The notes: generated by a model from the letters alone, not told the origin. A stretch of 64,000 nucleotides of DNA from Rhizobium subbaraonis (GCF_900220975.1 NZ_OBQD01000008.1:1-64000); one strand, 5' to 3'. Numbered from the stretch's first letter, positions 1-8,597 are shown. Numbers and translations are program-made.

Positions 1-77
1 TGATAGGCCGGGTGTGGAAGCGCAGCAATGCGTGAAGCTTACCGGTACTAATCGCTCGATTGGCTTGATCGTTCTCA
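1..77 (+). rRNA. 23S ribosomal RNA, 3' end (partial)
   Basis: The window opens inside the last bases of 23S rRNA. The stretch running through GTGAAGCTTACCGGTACTAA and GCTCGATTGGCTTGATCG is the conserved 3' end of rhizobial large-subunit rRNA. The exact mature end, around 72-80, cannot be fixed by eye. A spacer of about 200 bases (78-274) separates it from the 5S gene and contains no tRNA. Confidence 0.9.
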
Positions 78-274
78 TTGAAAATGCTCATCGAATGAAA
101 TTCGATGAGCCATCTCTTCTGTCCTGACGCGAAAAGCGCTCCGGACGGGCCGCGCCAAAAGGCGCGACGGCCATCTGGCCTTGCGGAGCTTCGCTCCGAC
201 GCCCAACCAGAAGAAAAGACGTGTTCAAAAAAAGGCACCGCCTTACCAGCTTCTCAATCAATTTGCCCTTAGCC

Positions 275-392
275 GACCTGGTGGTTCTGGCGGGGTGGCT
301 GCACCCGTTCCCATTCCGAACACGGCCGTGAAACGCCCCAGCGCCAATGGTACTTCGTCTTAAGACGCGGGAGAGTAGGTCGCTGCCAGGTC
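275..392 (+). rRNA. rrf: 5S ribosomal RNA
   Basis: A 118-base gene with complementary ends (GACCTGGTGG at the 5' end, CTGCCAGGTC at the 3' end), the conserved loop CCCATTCCGAACACGG and the GGGAGAGTAGGTC segment near the 3' end. These are diagnostic of alphaproteobacterial 5S rRNA. Its place after the 23S end and before initiator tRNA is the usual rhizobial rrn order. Confidence 0.96.
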
Positions 393-471
393 TGCTAAAG
401 GCAAATTGAGCTCGCTCAGCGAACAAAAGATCAGCTTCTCATCACATCATCGGCCCAAGCCGAAAAAAACC

Positions 472-500
472 GGGCCGCCTTCCAGCGGCCCTTTCGTTTT
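472..500 (+). terminator. hairpin terminator between 5S rRNA and tRNA-fMet
   Basis: Seven-base arms GGGCCGC (472-478) and GCGGCCC (485-491) close a 6-base loop and are followed by TTTCGTTTT. This fits an intrinsic terminator after 5S rRNA. The distal tRNA may depend on read-through or its own promoter. Confidence 0.6.
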
Positions 501-523
501 GATACAATACATAACCGGAATAA

Positions 524-602
<79 letters not shown>

Positions 603-620
603 GATCCCTCCGATCGCAAT

Positions 621-646
621 AAAGCCCCCTCGTGGGGCTTTTTGCG
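621..646 (+). terminator. intrinsic terminator after tRNA-fMet
   Basis: AAAGCCCC, a short loop, then GGGGCTTTTT: a compact hairpin with a U tract starting 21 bases past the CCA end. It should end the rRNA operon transcript. Confidence 0.8.
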
Positions 647-732
647 TTTCTGCGCAGTGGCAAGCTCGACGGAGCGAAGCCGATCCGCTTATCGAGGTGC
701 GTTCGTCGCAGAAGGCGGCGGACGTCTCGCCA

Positions 733-1677
733 TCAGACGCGGCCAAGTGGCGACAACGCCGCACGCAGCGATGCGCGGTGCGTCGCCCGCTTGCCGGAAC
801 GTAAAGCCTCGCCAAGGGCGACCCCCAGCCGAAACAGGAACGTCGAAACTGGGCCGTGATGACGGCGGAAATAGCGGATGCGGTTGGAGGTCAAAAGTGC
901 CGAGAGATATGGGTTTCGCTGATAGTCGCCGCCAATGTGCAGGACGGTCGATGTGGGCTCATAATAGACCGCCAGCCCTGTGCGGCGGACGCGCTCCATG
1001 TAGTCCACTTCTTCGCTGTAGAGGAAGAACGTCTCGTCCCACATTCCGACCTGCCGACGGGCTTCGGCGGAGATGAGCAGAGCAGCCCCGGTTGCCCAGT
1101 CGATGGTTCCGCCATTGCCGTAGAGGAGCGGATCGTCGACGACCTCGCCAAGTCCTATGCCCGCGGATATCCGGCCGCCGAGCAGCGCTTCAGACCACGC
1201 ACCGATGAGCGACGGCTCCTGCCGGATCGAACGGGCGACACTGCCATCCTCATTGAGGATTTGCGGGACGACGATACCGATGGTCGGATCCAGTAAACGG
1301 TTGCGCATTCGTGCGACAGACCCCTTGTGCAGGCGTATGTCCGGATTGAGGACAAGGATATCGACATCGTCGCCGACGGTTGCTGCTGCAGCGTTGATTC
1401 CTGCCGAATAGCCGCCATTTCTGCCGGTTTCTATCACACGTGCACCGATTGGGTGCTGCCGGGCAAGTGTGACGGACTGGTCGTGGGATGCATTGTCGAC
1501 GACCACGATCTCATAGTGCCGCGTGCCCTCAAGCCCATGCTCGAGTGAATCGAGCAGCCCGCCCAGGACAGCTGCGCTGTTGTAGGTGACGATGACGACC
1601 GCTACTCCTGCGGAGGCGTTGTTGGACGTCGAAATGGAGGCGGGCCTGTCGCCTGCGTTGGACGTTTTTTCCCTCAT
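733..1677 (-). CDS. GT2 glycosyltransferase, rhamnosyltransferase-like
   Basis: A cytoplasmic family 2 glycosyltransferase of 314 aa that should add one sugar to a lipid-linked polysaccharide intermediate. The GT-A fold is visible: VVIVTYNSA near residue 28, the VVVDNAS donor-binding strand, NGGYSAGIN, the NPD acid motif, and YSEEVDY near the catalytic base. These are typical of WbbL-like rhamnosyltransferases, which fits the dTDP-rhamnose genes at 10.3-13.8 kb. The ATG at 1677 is preferred over an in-frame start 17 codons upstream because GAGGAAA precedes it. The gene is divergent from the operon beginning at 2023. Sugar specificity is inferred. Confidence 0.85.
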   Translation of the reverse strand: MREKTSNAGDRPASISTSNNASAGVAVVIVTYNSAAVLGGLLDSLEHGLEGTRHYEIVVVDNASHDQSVTLARQHPIGARVIETGRNGGYSAGINAAAATVGDDVDILVLNPDIRLHKGSVARMRNRLLDPTIGIVVPQILNEDGSVARSIRQEPSLIGAWSEALLGGRISAGIGLGEVVDDPLLYGNGGTIDWATGAALLISAEARRQVGMWDETFFLYSEEVDYMERVRRTGLAVYYEPTSTVLHIGGDYQRNPYLSALLTSNRIRYFRRHHGPVSTFLFRLGVALGEALRSGKRATHRASLRAALSPLGRV

Positions 1678-2022
1678 GTTTTTCCTCGCTCGGCGTCTCT
1701 CTGCTGCAATTGCGCGCTCGCGCAGCATCGCAGGATCGGCCCGGTACAGGAAGACTGCCGAGAGAGGTAGAAGCCTGGTTGCGCCGAAACGCGCTTAAGC
1801 CGGATAGGCATACACCCTGTGCGGTGGTTCATCCGATCGATGAATGCCGTAACCTCCACCGGCAAAATATGCCTGCATCGCTAAGACTTTGAGTGCGGTG
1901 GAATATCGGCGCGAATTTTCTAGCATGGTTTTGTGGAAGCAGGCGGGGTCCCGTCCGCGCGGTGTTGTCGTCTGACCCGAGGCCGCCTCCTCGAGCCGGG
2001 TGGCCATAGAATGGAAGGTTAC
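1678..2022. other. divergent intergenic region of the polysaccharide locus
   Basis: These 345 bases lie between the divergent GT2 gene and the plus-strand operon and must carry both promoters. I could not pick a convincing -35/-10 pair. A good Shine-Dalgarno (GGAAGG, 2013-2018) precedes the ATG at 2023. Confidence 0.5.
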
Positions 2023-3294
2023 ATGTCGATCGAACCTCAACGCACGACACATCCCTTCACCAATGGACGCGGCGACGCGGGAGCGGTACGGCTGTCTTTC
2101 AATCGGGGGCCTTCCGAGGATAGCACTCGGCTGCAGGCGCTGGCCCAGGTTTCGTCGGCAGCCCGCACGCGGGTAGGCCAGTTCATTACACTTGCCGGCG
2201 ACGGCCTGCCGCGCATGCATGACGGCTGGACCTTCGGCCATACGTTGCGCGCCGTAAAAGGCGAGCGCGGCTGGAGCGAGCGGCTGGAAGGCGACAGCCT
2301 GCGTTATGCTGCCATGGTCGCCCTCGGCCTTTCCTATCTCGGGGAGGGTGAGCAGAGACGCATCCTCGGAAACGGAACGGCTGCCGACCTGGCGCGTGCC
2401 TGTGCGGAGCGAGCGAGGTCGTCTCAGGATGCCGGTGCGATCGCATTGTCGGCCTGGGCGGCGGCCGAGGCGGGACATTTTCATGCCGAAGCGTTGTTCG
2501 ATCGTCTTGCAACGAGGATCGGCTCGGCCGAGCCGCTGGCGACGGTGGAGTGCGCGTGGGCCGTCATTGCCGCGCTCTCTGCCGCCCGGCTGGGCAGCAC
2601 GGCGCAGCTCCTGGATGCGGCTGCTAGGCGTTTGACGGAAGCTCAGTCCGAGACGGGGCTTTTCCCGCATATGCTGCCGGCAACGGCAAGCGGACGTTTG
2701 CGGGCGCACATTGGTTGTTATGCCGATCAGGTCTATCCGATCCAGGCGCTGTCGCGCTTGTCGGTGGCGCGCGGTGACGCCGGAGCTCTCGAAGCCGCCG
2801 ATGCCTGCGCTGCGCGCATCTGCGCACTGCAGGGTCCTTCAGGCCAGTGGTGGTGGCACTACGACACGCGGGACGGCACGGTCGTGGAGGGATACCCTGT
2901 CTACAGCGTCCATCAGCATGCGATGGGTCCCATGGCCCTGCTGGACCTGATGGAAGCCGGCGGTACGGCGCACTGGCAGCCGATCCTCCTCGGCCTGCGC
3001 TGGCTGGACGACCATCCCGAAACGGTTTCGACGCTGGTGTGCCCGGAGAAGGGCGTCATCTGGAGAAAGGTCGCCCGCCGTGAGCCGGGCAAGGCCGCAC
3101 GCGCGATTGCCGCCGTCACGACCGCCGCCTCGCCCGGCCTGCATCTTCCCCTGGTCGATACGATCTTTCCCCCGGGCGAAGTCGATTACGAATGCCGGCC
3201 GTATGAGCTCGGCTGGCTGTTGTACGCCTGGAATGCGGAGGGCGCCGTCACCTCCCTTGCAAAGCAGCCGGCCAGCGAGCCTGAGGAGATCTGA
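2023..3294 (+). CDS. unrecognised protein, possible alpha/alpha-barrel (terpene-cyclase-like) fold
   Basis: A 423-aa protein with no function I can name. It has no signal peptide or membrane segment. Its Ala-rich helices repeat about every 50 residues, with motifs such as GQWWWHYD and YSVHQHAMGPMALLDL. This resembles helical toroids (squalene-cyclase-like, or glycoside hydrolase families with an alpha6/alpha6 barrel). It is the first gene of an operon, one base before a WecG/TagA glycosyltransferase, so a role in making or trimming a polysaccharide is inferred. ATG 2023 is chosen over an earlier start at 1933 because GGAAGG lies 5 bases upstream and the extra N-terminus looks non-coding. Confidence 0.6.
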   Translation: MSIEPQRTTHPFTNGRGDAGAVRLSFNRGPSEDSTRLQALAQVSSAARTRVGQFITLAGDGLPRMHDGWTFGHTLRAVKGERGWSERLEGDSLRYAAMVALGLSYLGEGEQRRILGNGTAADLARACAERARSSQDAGAIALSAWAAAEAGHFHAEALFDRLATRIGSAEPLATVECAWAVIAALSAARLGSTAQLLDAAARRLTEAQSETGLFPHMLPATASGRLRAHIGCYADQVYPIQALSRLSVARGDAGALEAADACAARICALQGPSGQWWWHYDTRDGTVVEGYPVYSVHQHAMGPMALLDLMEAGGTAHWQPILLGLRWLDDHPETVSTLVCPEKGVIWRKVARREPGKAARAIAAVTTAASPGLHLPLVDTIFPPGEVDYECRPYELGWLLYAWNAEGAVTSLAKQPASEPEEI

Positions 3295-3295
3295 G

Positions 3296-4114
3296 ATGAA
3301 CCGTCACCGTCAGCTGTTGTTCGGCATGTATCTCGATGCGGTGCGCATGGACGACGTGATCGAGCGCTGCCACGAGGCGCTTAAGACCCGCAGCCGCATG
3401 CTGCTTGGCGTTCTCAACGCCGCCAAGGTGGTCAAGCTGCGGCAGGATGCGCTGCTGCGCGATTCCCTGATCGAGTGCGACCTGCTCGTGGCCGACGGCC
3501 AGTCGATCGTCTGGGCCAGCAAGCTCCTTCGGCGCCCCCTGCCGGAGCGAATAGCGGGCATCGATGTCTTCGACCGCCTGCTGAGGCTGGCTCATGAGGA
3601 GGGACGCTCGGTGGCGCTGCTGGGAGCGAAGCCCGACGTTCTGCGCAAGCTCGAGGAGGTCGTCGCCAGGCGGTTTCCGGGCCTGACGATCGCCTGTAGT
3701 CATCACGGCTATTTCGAGCAGCACGAGGCGGAGCGTGTGGCCGACATGATCCGCGCTTCCGGCGCCGACATGCTGTTCATCGGCATGACGTCGCCTAAAA
3801 AGGAAATCTTTCTCGGAACCTACGGGTCGTCTCTCAATGTGCCCGTCCTGCACGGGGTCGGCGGTTCATTCGATGTCATGGCGGGGTTGACCAAGCGGGC
3901 GCCGGTGGCCTGGCAGCGAGCCGGCATGGAGTGGGCCTATCGCCTGCTTCAGGAGCCGAGACGGCTGTTCTGGCGCTATCTGGCGACCAACACCAGTTTC
4001 ATTCAACTGACCGCCCGCGAGATGTTTCATCCGGCAAGGGCGTTTGCGGCCGAGCGGAGCGGACCGGTACCGCAGGCCGGCTCTTCGGCAACCGAACGCG
4101 TGAGTGGAGCTTAG
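3296..4114 (+). CDS. WecG/TagA/CpsF family glycosyltransferase (GT26)
   Basis: A membrane-associated GT26 enzyme of 272 aa. Relatives transfer the second sugar (ManNAcA, ManNAc or glucose) onto an undecaprenyl-linked sugar. Family signatures occur in order: GVLNAAKVVKL, DLLVADGQSIVWASKLL, ERIAGIDVF, GMTSPKKE, GVGGSFDVMAG and the C-terminal GMEWAYRLLQEPRRLFWRYL segment thought to anchor it to the membrane. ATG 3296 follows the previous stop by one base, so the two genes are translationally coupled. An in-frame extension back to 3080 overlaps the upstream gene and is rejected. The acceptor is unknown. Confidence 0.92.
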   Translation: MNRHRQLLFGMYLDAVRMDDVIERCHEALKTRSRMLLGVLNAAKVVKLRQDALLRDSLIECDLLVADGQSIVWASKLLRRPLPERIAGIDVFDRLLRLAHEEGRSVALLGAKPDVLRKLEEVVARRFPGLTIACSHHGYFEQHEAERVADMIRASGADMLFIGMTSPKKEIFLGTYGSSLNVPVLHGVGGSFDVMAGLTKRAPVAWQRAGMEWAYRLLQEPRRLFWRYLATNTSFIQLTAREMFHPARAFAAERSGPVPQAGSSATERVSGA

Positions 4115-4118
4115 GTCG

Positions 4119-5051
4119 ATGAACGAAGTCTTCAGGGGCCGGCTGGCCATCATCGGTATGGGCTACATCGGCCTGCCGACCGCGGTCGCGATCGCGACGC
4201 GCGGCATCGATGTGATCGGCGTCGATATCAATCCGGCAACCGTGGCAGCCATTTCGCGCGGCGAGGTTCCCTTCGTCGAGCCAGATCTGGCGGTCGCCGT
4301 CAGCGGTGCGGTTGCTATGGGACGGCTGAAGGCGACGACGGAGACACCGGAGGCGGATGCCTTCATCATCGCCGTTCCCACGCCCTTCAACGAGGACCGG
4401 ACGGCCGACCTTTCCTACGTCAAGGCCGCGGCCGAGCAGATCGCTCCAAAGCTCAAGCCGGGCGACATCGTCGTGCTTGAATCGACCTCGCCTCCCGGAA
4501 CCACGGAGAAGATCGGGACCTGGATCGGGGCGTTGCGCCCCGACTTGCGCATGCCGCGCGACGGTCAGGCGGTGGCGACTGGGATGAGCCACGTGCTCGG
4601 CGAGCCGGAGAACATCGCCTATCTGAACCTCTTCTTCGAGAGCAGGCTGATCGCCCACATCCATGTCAACTGGCTGGCGCCCGTGAAGGTTCGCCGCACG
4701 CTGATCGGCGGCAGCAGCAAGATGATCGTCTATGACGATCTCGAGCCCAGTGAAAAGATCAAGGTCTACGACAAGGGCATCACGCTCAACGGCGGACCGC
4801 AGACCAACGGCGACGTCTACCAGATGCTGGTGGGATACCGCACCGGCGACATGTACGCACCCCAGCTGGACATGACGGAGGCGCTGAACCGCGAACTGCG
4901 GCAGTTCGTATCCTGCGTCGAGAACAACGAACAGCCGGTCGCCGATGGACATGCCGGCCTTCGCGTCGTGCGGATCCTCGAGGCGGCGACGCAGTCGCTG
5001 GCCCAGCGCGGTCGCGTCGTCGAACTTGGTCAGGCGAGGATGATCGCATGA
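4119..5051 (+). CDS. chimeric nucleotide-sugar dehydrogenase: WecC/WbpA N-half fused to Gfo/Idh/MocA C-half
   Basis: A 310-aa open reading frame made of two unrelated halves. Residues 1-146 are the NAD-binding domain of a UDP-GlcNAc/UDP-ManNAc 6-dehydrogenase: GMGYIGLPTA, VIGVDIN, VEPDL, AVPTPF and STSPPGTTEKI. From about residue 152 the chain is the C-terminal domain of a Gfo/Idh/MocA (WbpB-like) enzyme: GEPENIAYLNLFFES, NWLAPVKVRRTLIGGS, KMIVYDDLEPSEK and ADGHAGLRVVRILEAAT. The catalytic-Cys and sugar-binding domains of the first family (about 420-440 aa) and the Rossmann and EKP region of the second (about 330 aa) are absent. The junction is near 4554-4575. The stop overlaps the next start by ATGA. 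The chimera is probably non-functional in both roles. A deletion or assembly collapse is more likely than a selected fusion. Confidence 0.85.
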   Translation: MNEVFRGRLAIIGMGYIGLPTAVAIATRGIDVIGVDINPATVAAISRGEVPFVEPDLAVAVSGAVAMGRLKATTETPEADAFIIAVPTPFNEDRTADLSYVKAAAEQIAPKLKPGDIVVLESTSPPGTTEKIGTWIGALRPDLRMPRDGQAVATGMSHVLGEPENIAYLNLFFESRLIAHIHVNWLAPVKVRRTLIGGSSKMIVYDDLEPSEKIKVYDKGITLNGGPQTNGDVYQMLVGYRTGDMYAPQLDMTEALNRELRQFVSCVENNEQPVADGHAGLRVVRILEAATQSLAQRGRVVELGQARMIA

Positions 5052-6154
5052 TCCCCTTTCTCGACCTGAAGGCCCAGTACGCATCGATCAAGGAAGAGAT
5101 CGACGCGGCTGTCCTCGGTGTTCTCGCATCGGCTCAATACGTGCTCGGCGACGAGGTGGCGGCCTTCGAGCGCGAGTTTGCGGAATATTGCGGTGCAAAG
5201 CATGCGATCGCCGTCAATACCGGGACCAGCGCGCTGCACCTGGCGCTGCTCGCCGCCGGAGTGGGGCCCGGAGACGAGGTCATAACGGTTCCGTTCACCT
5301 TCGTCGCAACCGCCTCGGCCATCTGCTACACCGGCGCGCGTCCGGTCTTCGTGGACGTCGAGCCGGTCACGCTGACGATGGACCCGACCGCGCTTGAGGC
5401 TGCGATCACGCCGAAGACGAAGGCGATCGTGCCGGTTCACCTCTACGGCCAGATGGCCGAGATGGACGAGATCGCCGCCGTCGCCGCCCGTTACGGCCTG
5501 CCGGTCATCGAGGATGCCTGCCAGGCGCACGGCGCGGAATACAAGGGCCGGCGCGCCGGCAGTCTCGGCGTGTCCGGCTGCTTCAGTTTCTACCCCGGCA
5601 AGAATCTTGGCGCCTGCGGCGAGGGCGGGATCGTCGTGACAGGCAATGACGAGCATGCCGCGCGCATACGCATGCTGCGCGATTGGGGGCAGGAGCAGCG
5701 CTATCATCACGTGCTCAAGGGCTTCAACTACCGCATGGACGGTATTCAGGGCGCCATCCTTCGGGTGAAATTGCGGCATCTGGAGAACTGGATCGCGATG
5801 CGTCGCGCCCATGCGGCACGCTATACCGCGATGCTGGCGGATTCCCGCGACATTCGTCGCCCATCCGAAATCGCCGGCAGGCGCCACGTCTACCACGTCT
5901 ATGCCGTGCGCACCGACGATCGCGCTGCCCTGCAGGACCGGTTGCAGGCGAACGGTATCCAGTTCGGCCAGCATTATCCGATCCCCGTGCATCTCCAGGC
6001 AGCACACGCCGATCTGGGCTACGGGCCCGGTGATTTCCCCGTTTCCGAGGCAGCGGCCCGGGAGGGCCTTTCTCTGCCGATCTATCCGGAGATGACCGTC
6101 AGGCAGGTCGAAAGCGTCGTCGCGGCGGTGCGGGCGAGTGCCTACGTCGGATAG
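5048..6154 (+). CDS. DegT/DnrJ/EryC1/StrS sugar aminotransferase, WbpE-like
   Basis: A PLP-dependent nucleotide-sugar aminotransferase of 368 aa. The fold is shown by GTSALHLALLAAGVGPGDEV, the DACQAHGAEYKG stretch that contacts PLP, and Lys185 in FSFYPGKNLGACGEGG as the Schiff-base lysine. The sequence style matches WbpE/WlbC enzymes that aminate UDP-3-keto-GlcNAcA made by WbpA and WbpB. The start overlaps the stop of the upstream wbpA/wbpB chimera by 4 bases, which supports that pathway. With the upstream gene broken, its substrate source is unclear. No WbpD-type acetyltransferase is visible in the window. Confidence 0.88.
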   Translation: MIPFLDLKAQYASIKEEIDAAVLGVLASAQYVLGDEVAAFEREFAEYCGAKHAIAVNTGTSALHLALLAAGVGPGDEVITVPFTFVATASAICYTGARPVFVDVEPVTLTMDPTALEAAITPKTKAIVPVHLYGQMAEMDEIAAVAARYGLPVIEDACQAHGAEYKGRRAGSLGVSGCFSFYPGKNLGACGEGGIVVTGNDEHAARIRMLRDWGQEQRYHHVLKGFNYRMDGIQGAILRVKLRHLENWIAMRRAHAARYTAMLADSRDIRRPSEIAGRRHVYHVYAVRTDDRAALQDRLQANGIQFGQHYPIPVHLQAAHADLGYGPGDFPVSEAAAREGLSLPIYPEMTVRQVESVVAAVRASAYVG

Positions 6155-6308
6155 AGCGCTGAGGCGTGTCGCAGAAGCAGATCCCGGTGCCTGCCCGGGC
6201 GCATACGACCGGCCAGCGGAGCAGGTGCCACTGGCCACGGTGAAACAACAACGCATTAGCCAGGCGCGATGGGCTGTCGCGGTCGAGGTTGGAAGCAAGG
6301 GGCGAAAC

Positions 6309-7283
6309 ATGAAGGATAAACGGGTACTCATTACTGGCGGCGCCGGACTGATCGGTTCGCACATTGCCGATCTGGTTGCACTTGAGGCGCCTCGCGAGAT
6401 TCTTGTTCTCGACAACTTCGTGCGCGGACGACGTGAAAATCTCAAGGCCGCCGCCTCCGCAGCGGCTTTGACGGTCATCGAGGGCGACATACGGGATCGA
6501 AAGCTGCTGGCCGAAGTGCTCGATGGCGTCGACATCGTCTTCCACCAGGCTGCCATCCGGATCACGCAGTGCGCCGAAGAGCCGCGCCTGGCTTTCGACG
6601 TTCTGGCGGGTGGCACGTTCGACGTCCTGGAGGCCGCGGTCAATGCCGGCGTCCAGAAGGTCGTTGCCGCCTCGTCGGCATCCGTGCTCGGGCTGGCCGA
6701 GAGCTTCCCAACGACCGAGGACCATCATCCCTACAACAACCGTACGATCTATGGCGCGGCCAAGGTCTTCAACGAGGCGCTTCTGCGCAGTTTTGCAGAC
6801 ATGTACGGCCTGCGCTACGTAGCTTTGCGCTATTTCAACGTCTACGGGCCGCGAATGGACGCCTATGGCGTCTATACGGAGGTGATGATCCGATGGATGG
6901 AGCGCATCGCGGCCGGCCTGCCGCCGATCATCTTCGGTGACGGGCTGCAGACGATGGACTTCGTCGATGCGCGCGACATCGCCCGAGCGAACATGCTGGC
7001 GGCGAAATCCGACGTCACCGACGAGGTCTTCAATGTGGCGAGCGGCACCGAGACCAACCTTCTCGAGCTGGCGCATCTGCTCATTCGCATCATGGGGTCC
7101 AACGTGGAGCCGCAGTTCCAGCCGGTCCGCAAGGTCAATCCTGTGTCACGCCGGCTAGCCGACACCAGCAAGGCGGAGCGCATGCTCGGCTTCCGCACCG
7201 AAATTTCACTTGAGGAAGGGCTCGCAGAGCTGGTCGAATGGTGGCGCGGCGAGGTTGAAAGAGCGGAGGGAGAAGCGGCGTGA
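6309..7283 (+). CDS. NAD-dependent nucleotide-sugar epimerase/dehydratase (extended SDR)
   Basis: A 324-aa extended short-chain dehydrogenase. It has the NAD-binding GGAGLIGSH near residue 10, LDNF and GDIRD strands, the catalytic SSASV serine, YGAAK (YxxxK) and RYFNVYGPRMD, as in UDP-glucose/UDP-GlcNAc 4-epimerases. ATG 6309 is preceded by AAGGGG. A longer frame to 6138 overlaps the upstream gene and lacks family sequence. It lies 154 bases after the WbpE-like gene and overlaps the next start by GTGA, so it probably acts in the same sugar pathway. The exact reaction cannot be told from sequence. Confidence 0.85.
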   Translation: MKDKRVLITGGAGLIGSHIADLVALEAPREILVLDNFVRGRRENLKAAASAAALTVIEGDIRDRKLLAEVLDGVDIVFHQAAIRITQCAEEPRLAFDVLAGGTFDVLEAAVNAGVQKVVAASSASVLGLAESFPTTEDHHPYNNRTIYGAAKVFNEALLRSFADMYGLRYVALRYFNVYGPRMDAYGVYTEVMIRWMERIAAGLPPIIFGDGLQTMDFVDARDIARANMLAAKSDVTDEVFNVASGTETNLLELAHLLIRIMGSNVEPQFQPVRKVNPVSRRLADTSKAERMLGFRTEISLEEGLAELVEWWRGEVERAEGEAA

Positions 7284-8539
7284 CGACGTTTCCGATACCC
7301 GTAGCAAAGCCGATGATGGACGAACTCGAAATCGAGGCTGTCCGGCGGGTGGTGATGTCCGGATGGGTGACGCAGGGACCGGAAGTCGCAGCCTTCGAAA
7401 ATGAATTCGCAACCTTTGTCGGCGCGCGGCATGCCTGCGCCGTCTCGAACTGCACGACCGCCCTTCATCTGGCCCTAAAGGTCGTGGGCGTGGAGCCGGG
7501 CGACGAGGTCGTGACGGTCAGCAACTCCTTCATCGCAACCGCAAACGCCATTCGCTATTGCGGCGCGATACCGGTGTTCGTCGACATAGAGGCGGACGGC
7601 TTCAACATCGATCCGGCCTCCATCGAGGCGGCAATTTCGCCGCGGACGAAGGCGATCCTGTGCGTTCACCAGCTCGGCATGCCCTGCGATCTTGCGAAGA
7701 TCGTTCCGATTGCCAAGCGCCATGGCATCGCGCTGGTGGAGGATGCCGCCTGCGCATCCGGCAGCGAGATCCTTTGGGACGGGCGCTGGGAGAAGATCGG
7801 CAAGCCGCATGGCGACGTCGCGTGCTTCTCCTTCCATCCTCGCAAGCTCTTGACCACGGGTGATGGCGGCATGCTGACGACGTCAAACCCCGACTACGAC
7901 GCGAAATTCCGCCTGTGGCGTCAGCATGGCATGAGCGTACCGGACACCGTCCGCCATGGTTCGACGCGTGTCATCTTCGAGAGCTATCCGGAGCTAGGGT
8001 ACAATTACCGGCTGACGGACCTTCAGGCCGCGATCGGGCGCGTTCAACTGGCCAGGTTGCCGGAACTCGTATCGACCCGCCGCCGCCTCGCGGAGCGCTA
8101 CCGGGACGGGCTCGCCAGAATTCCGAGCGTACAGGCACCCGTCGAACCGTCTTGGGCCCGCAGCAACTGGCAGAGCTACTGCCTTCGCCTTTCCGACGGT
8201 GTCGACCAGCTGAAGGTCATGCAGACCCTGCTCGACCAGGGTGTTTCGACGCGAAGGGGCATCATGACGATCCACCGCGAACCGGCATATGCCGAGGTGG
8301 GCAGCCACCGCACGGTTGGAAGGCTTCCGCGCAGTGTCGCTGCCCAGGAGCGCTCCATCATCCTCCCGCTTTATGCGCAGATGACGGAGATGGAACTCGC
8401 CACCGTGCTTCAGCAACTGTGCGCGATCTGCCGGGCGCCTTCTGCCGATCGCGTCGTCATGGCAGGCGCGGTGCGGATGCTGGCGTTGCCGGCATGGCTG
8501 GCGACCATGGTTGAGAACGGCGCCGTCTTCCTGGCGTGA
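7280..8539 (+). CDS. second DegT/DnrJ/EryC1/StrS sugar aminotransferase
   Basis: A 419-aa PLP-dependent aminotransferase using a GTG start that overlaps the stop of the epimerase gene. Key parts are the CTTALHLALKVVGVEPGDEV segment, VEDAACASGSE, and Lys189 in FSFHPRKLLTTGDGG as the PLP lysine. It carries about 35 C-terminal residues beyond the usual end of the family. It is clearly different from the WbpE-like enzyme at 5048, so it should aminate a different keto-sugar. Pairing with the upstream SDR suggests they make one amino sugar together. It closes the plus-strand operon. Confidence 0.88.
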   Translation: MTTFPIPVAKPMMDELEIEAVRRVVMSGWVTQGPEVAAFENEFATFVGARHACAVSNCTTALHLALKVVGVEPGDEVVTVSNSFIATANAIRYCGAIPVFVDIEADGFNIDPASIEAAISPRTKAILCVHQLGMPCDLAKIVPIAKRHGIALVEDAACASGSEILWDGRWEKIGKPHGDVACFSFHPRKLLTTGDGGMLTTSNPDYDAKFRLWRQHGMSVPDTVRHGSTRVIFESYPELGYNYRLTDLQAAIGRVQLARLPELVSTRRRLAERYRDGLARIPSVQAPVEPSWARSNWQSYCLRLSDGVDQLKVMQTLLDQGVSTRRGIMTIHREPAYAEVGSHRTVGRLPRSVAAQERSIILPLYAQMTEMELATVLQQLCAICRAPSADRVVMAGAVRMLALPAWLATMVENGAVFLA

Positions 8540-8597
8540 AGCGAAAGGTTGGTCTGCGCCTGTAGATGCTCCCTTGCGCGAGGCCGAAGCAAGCATC

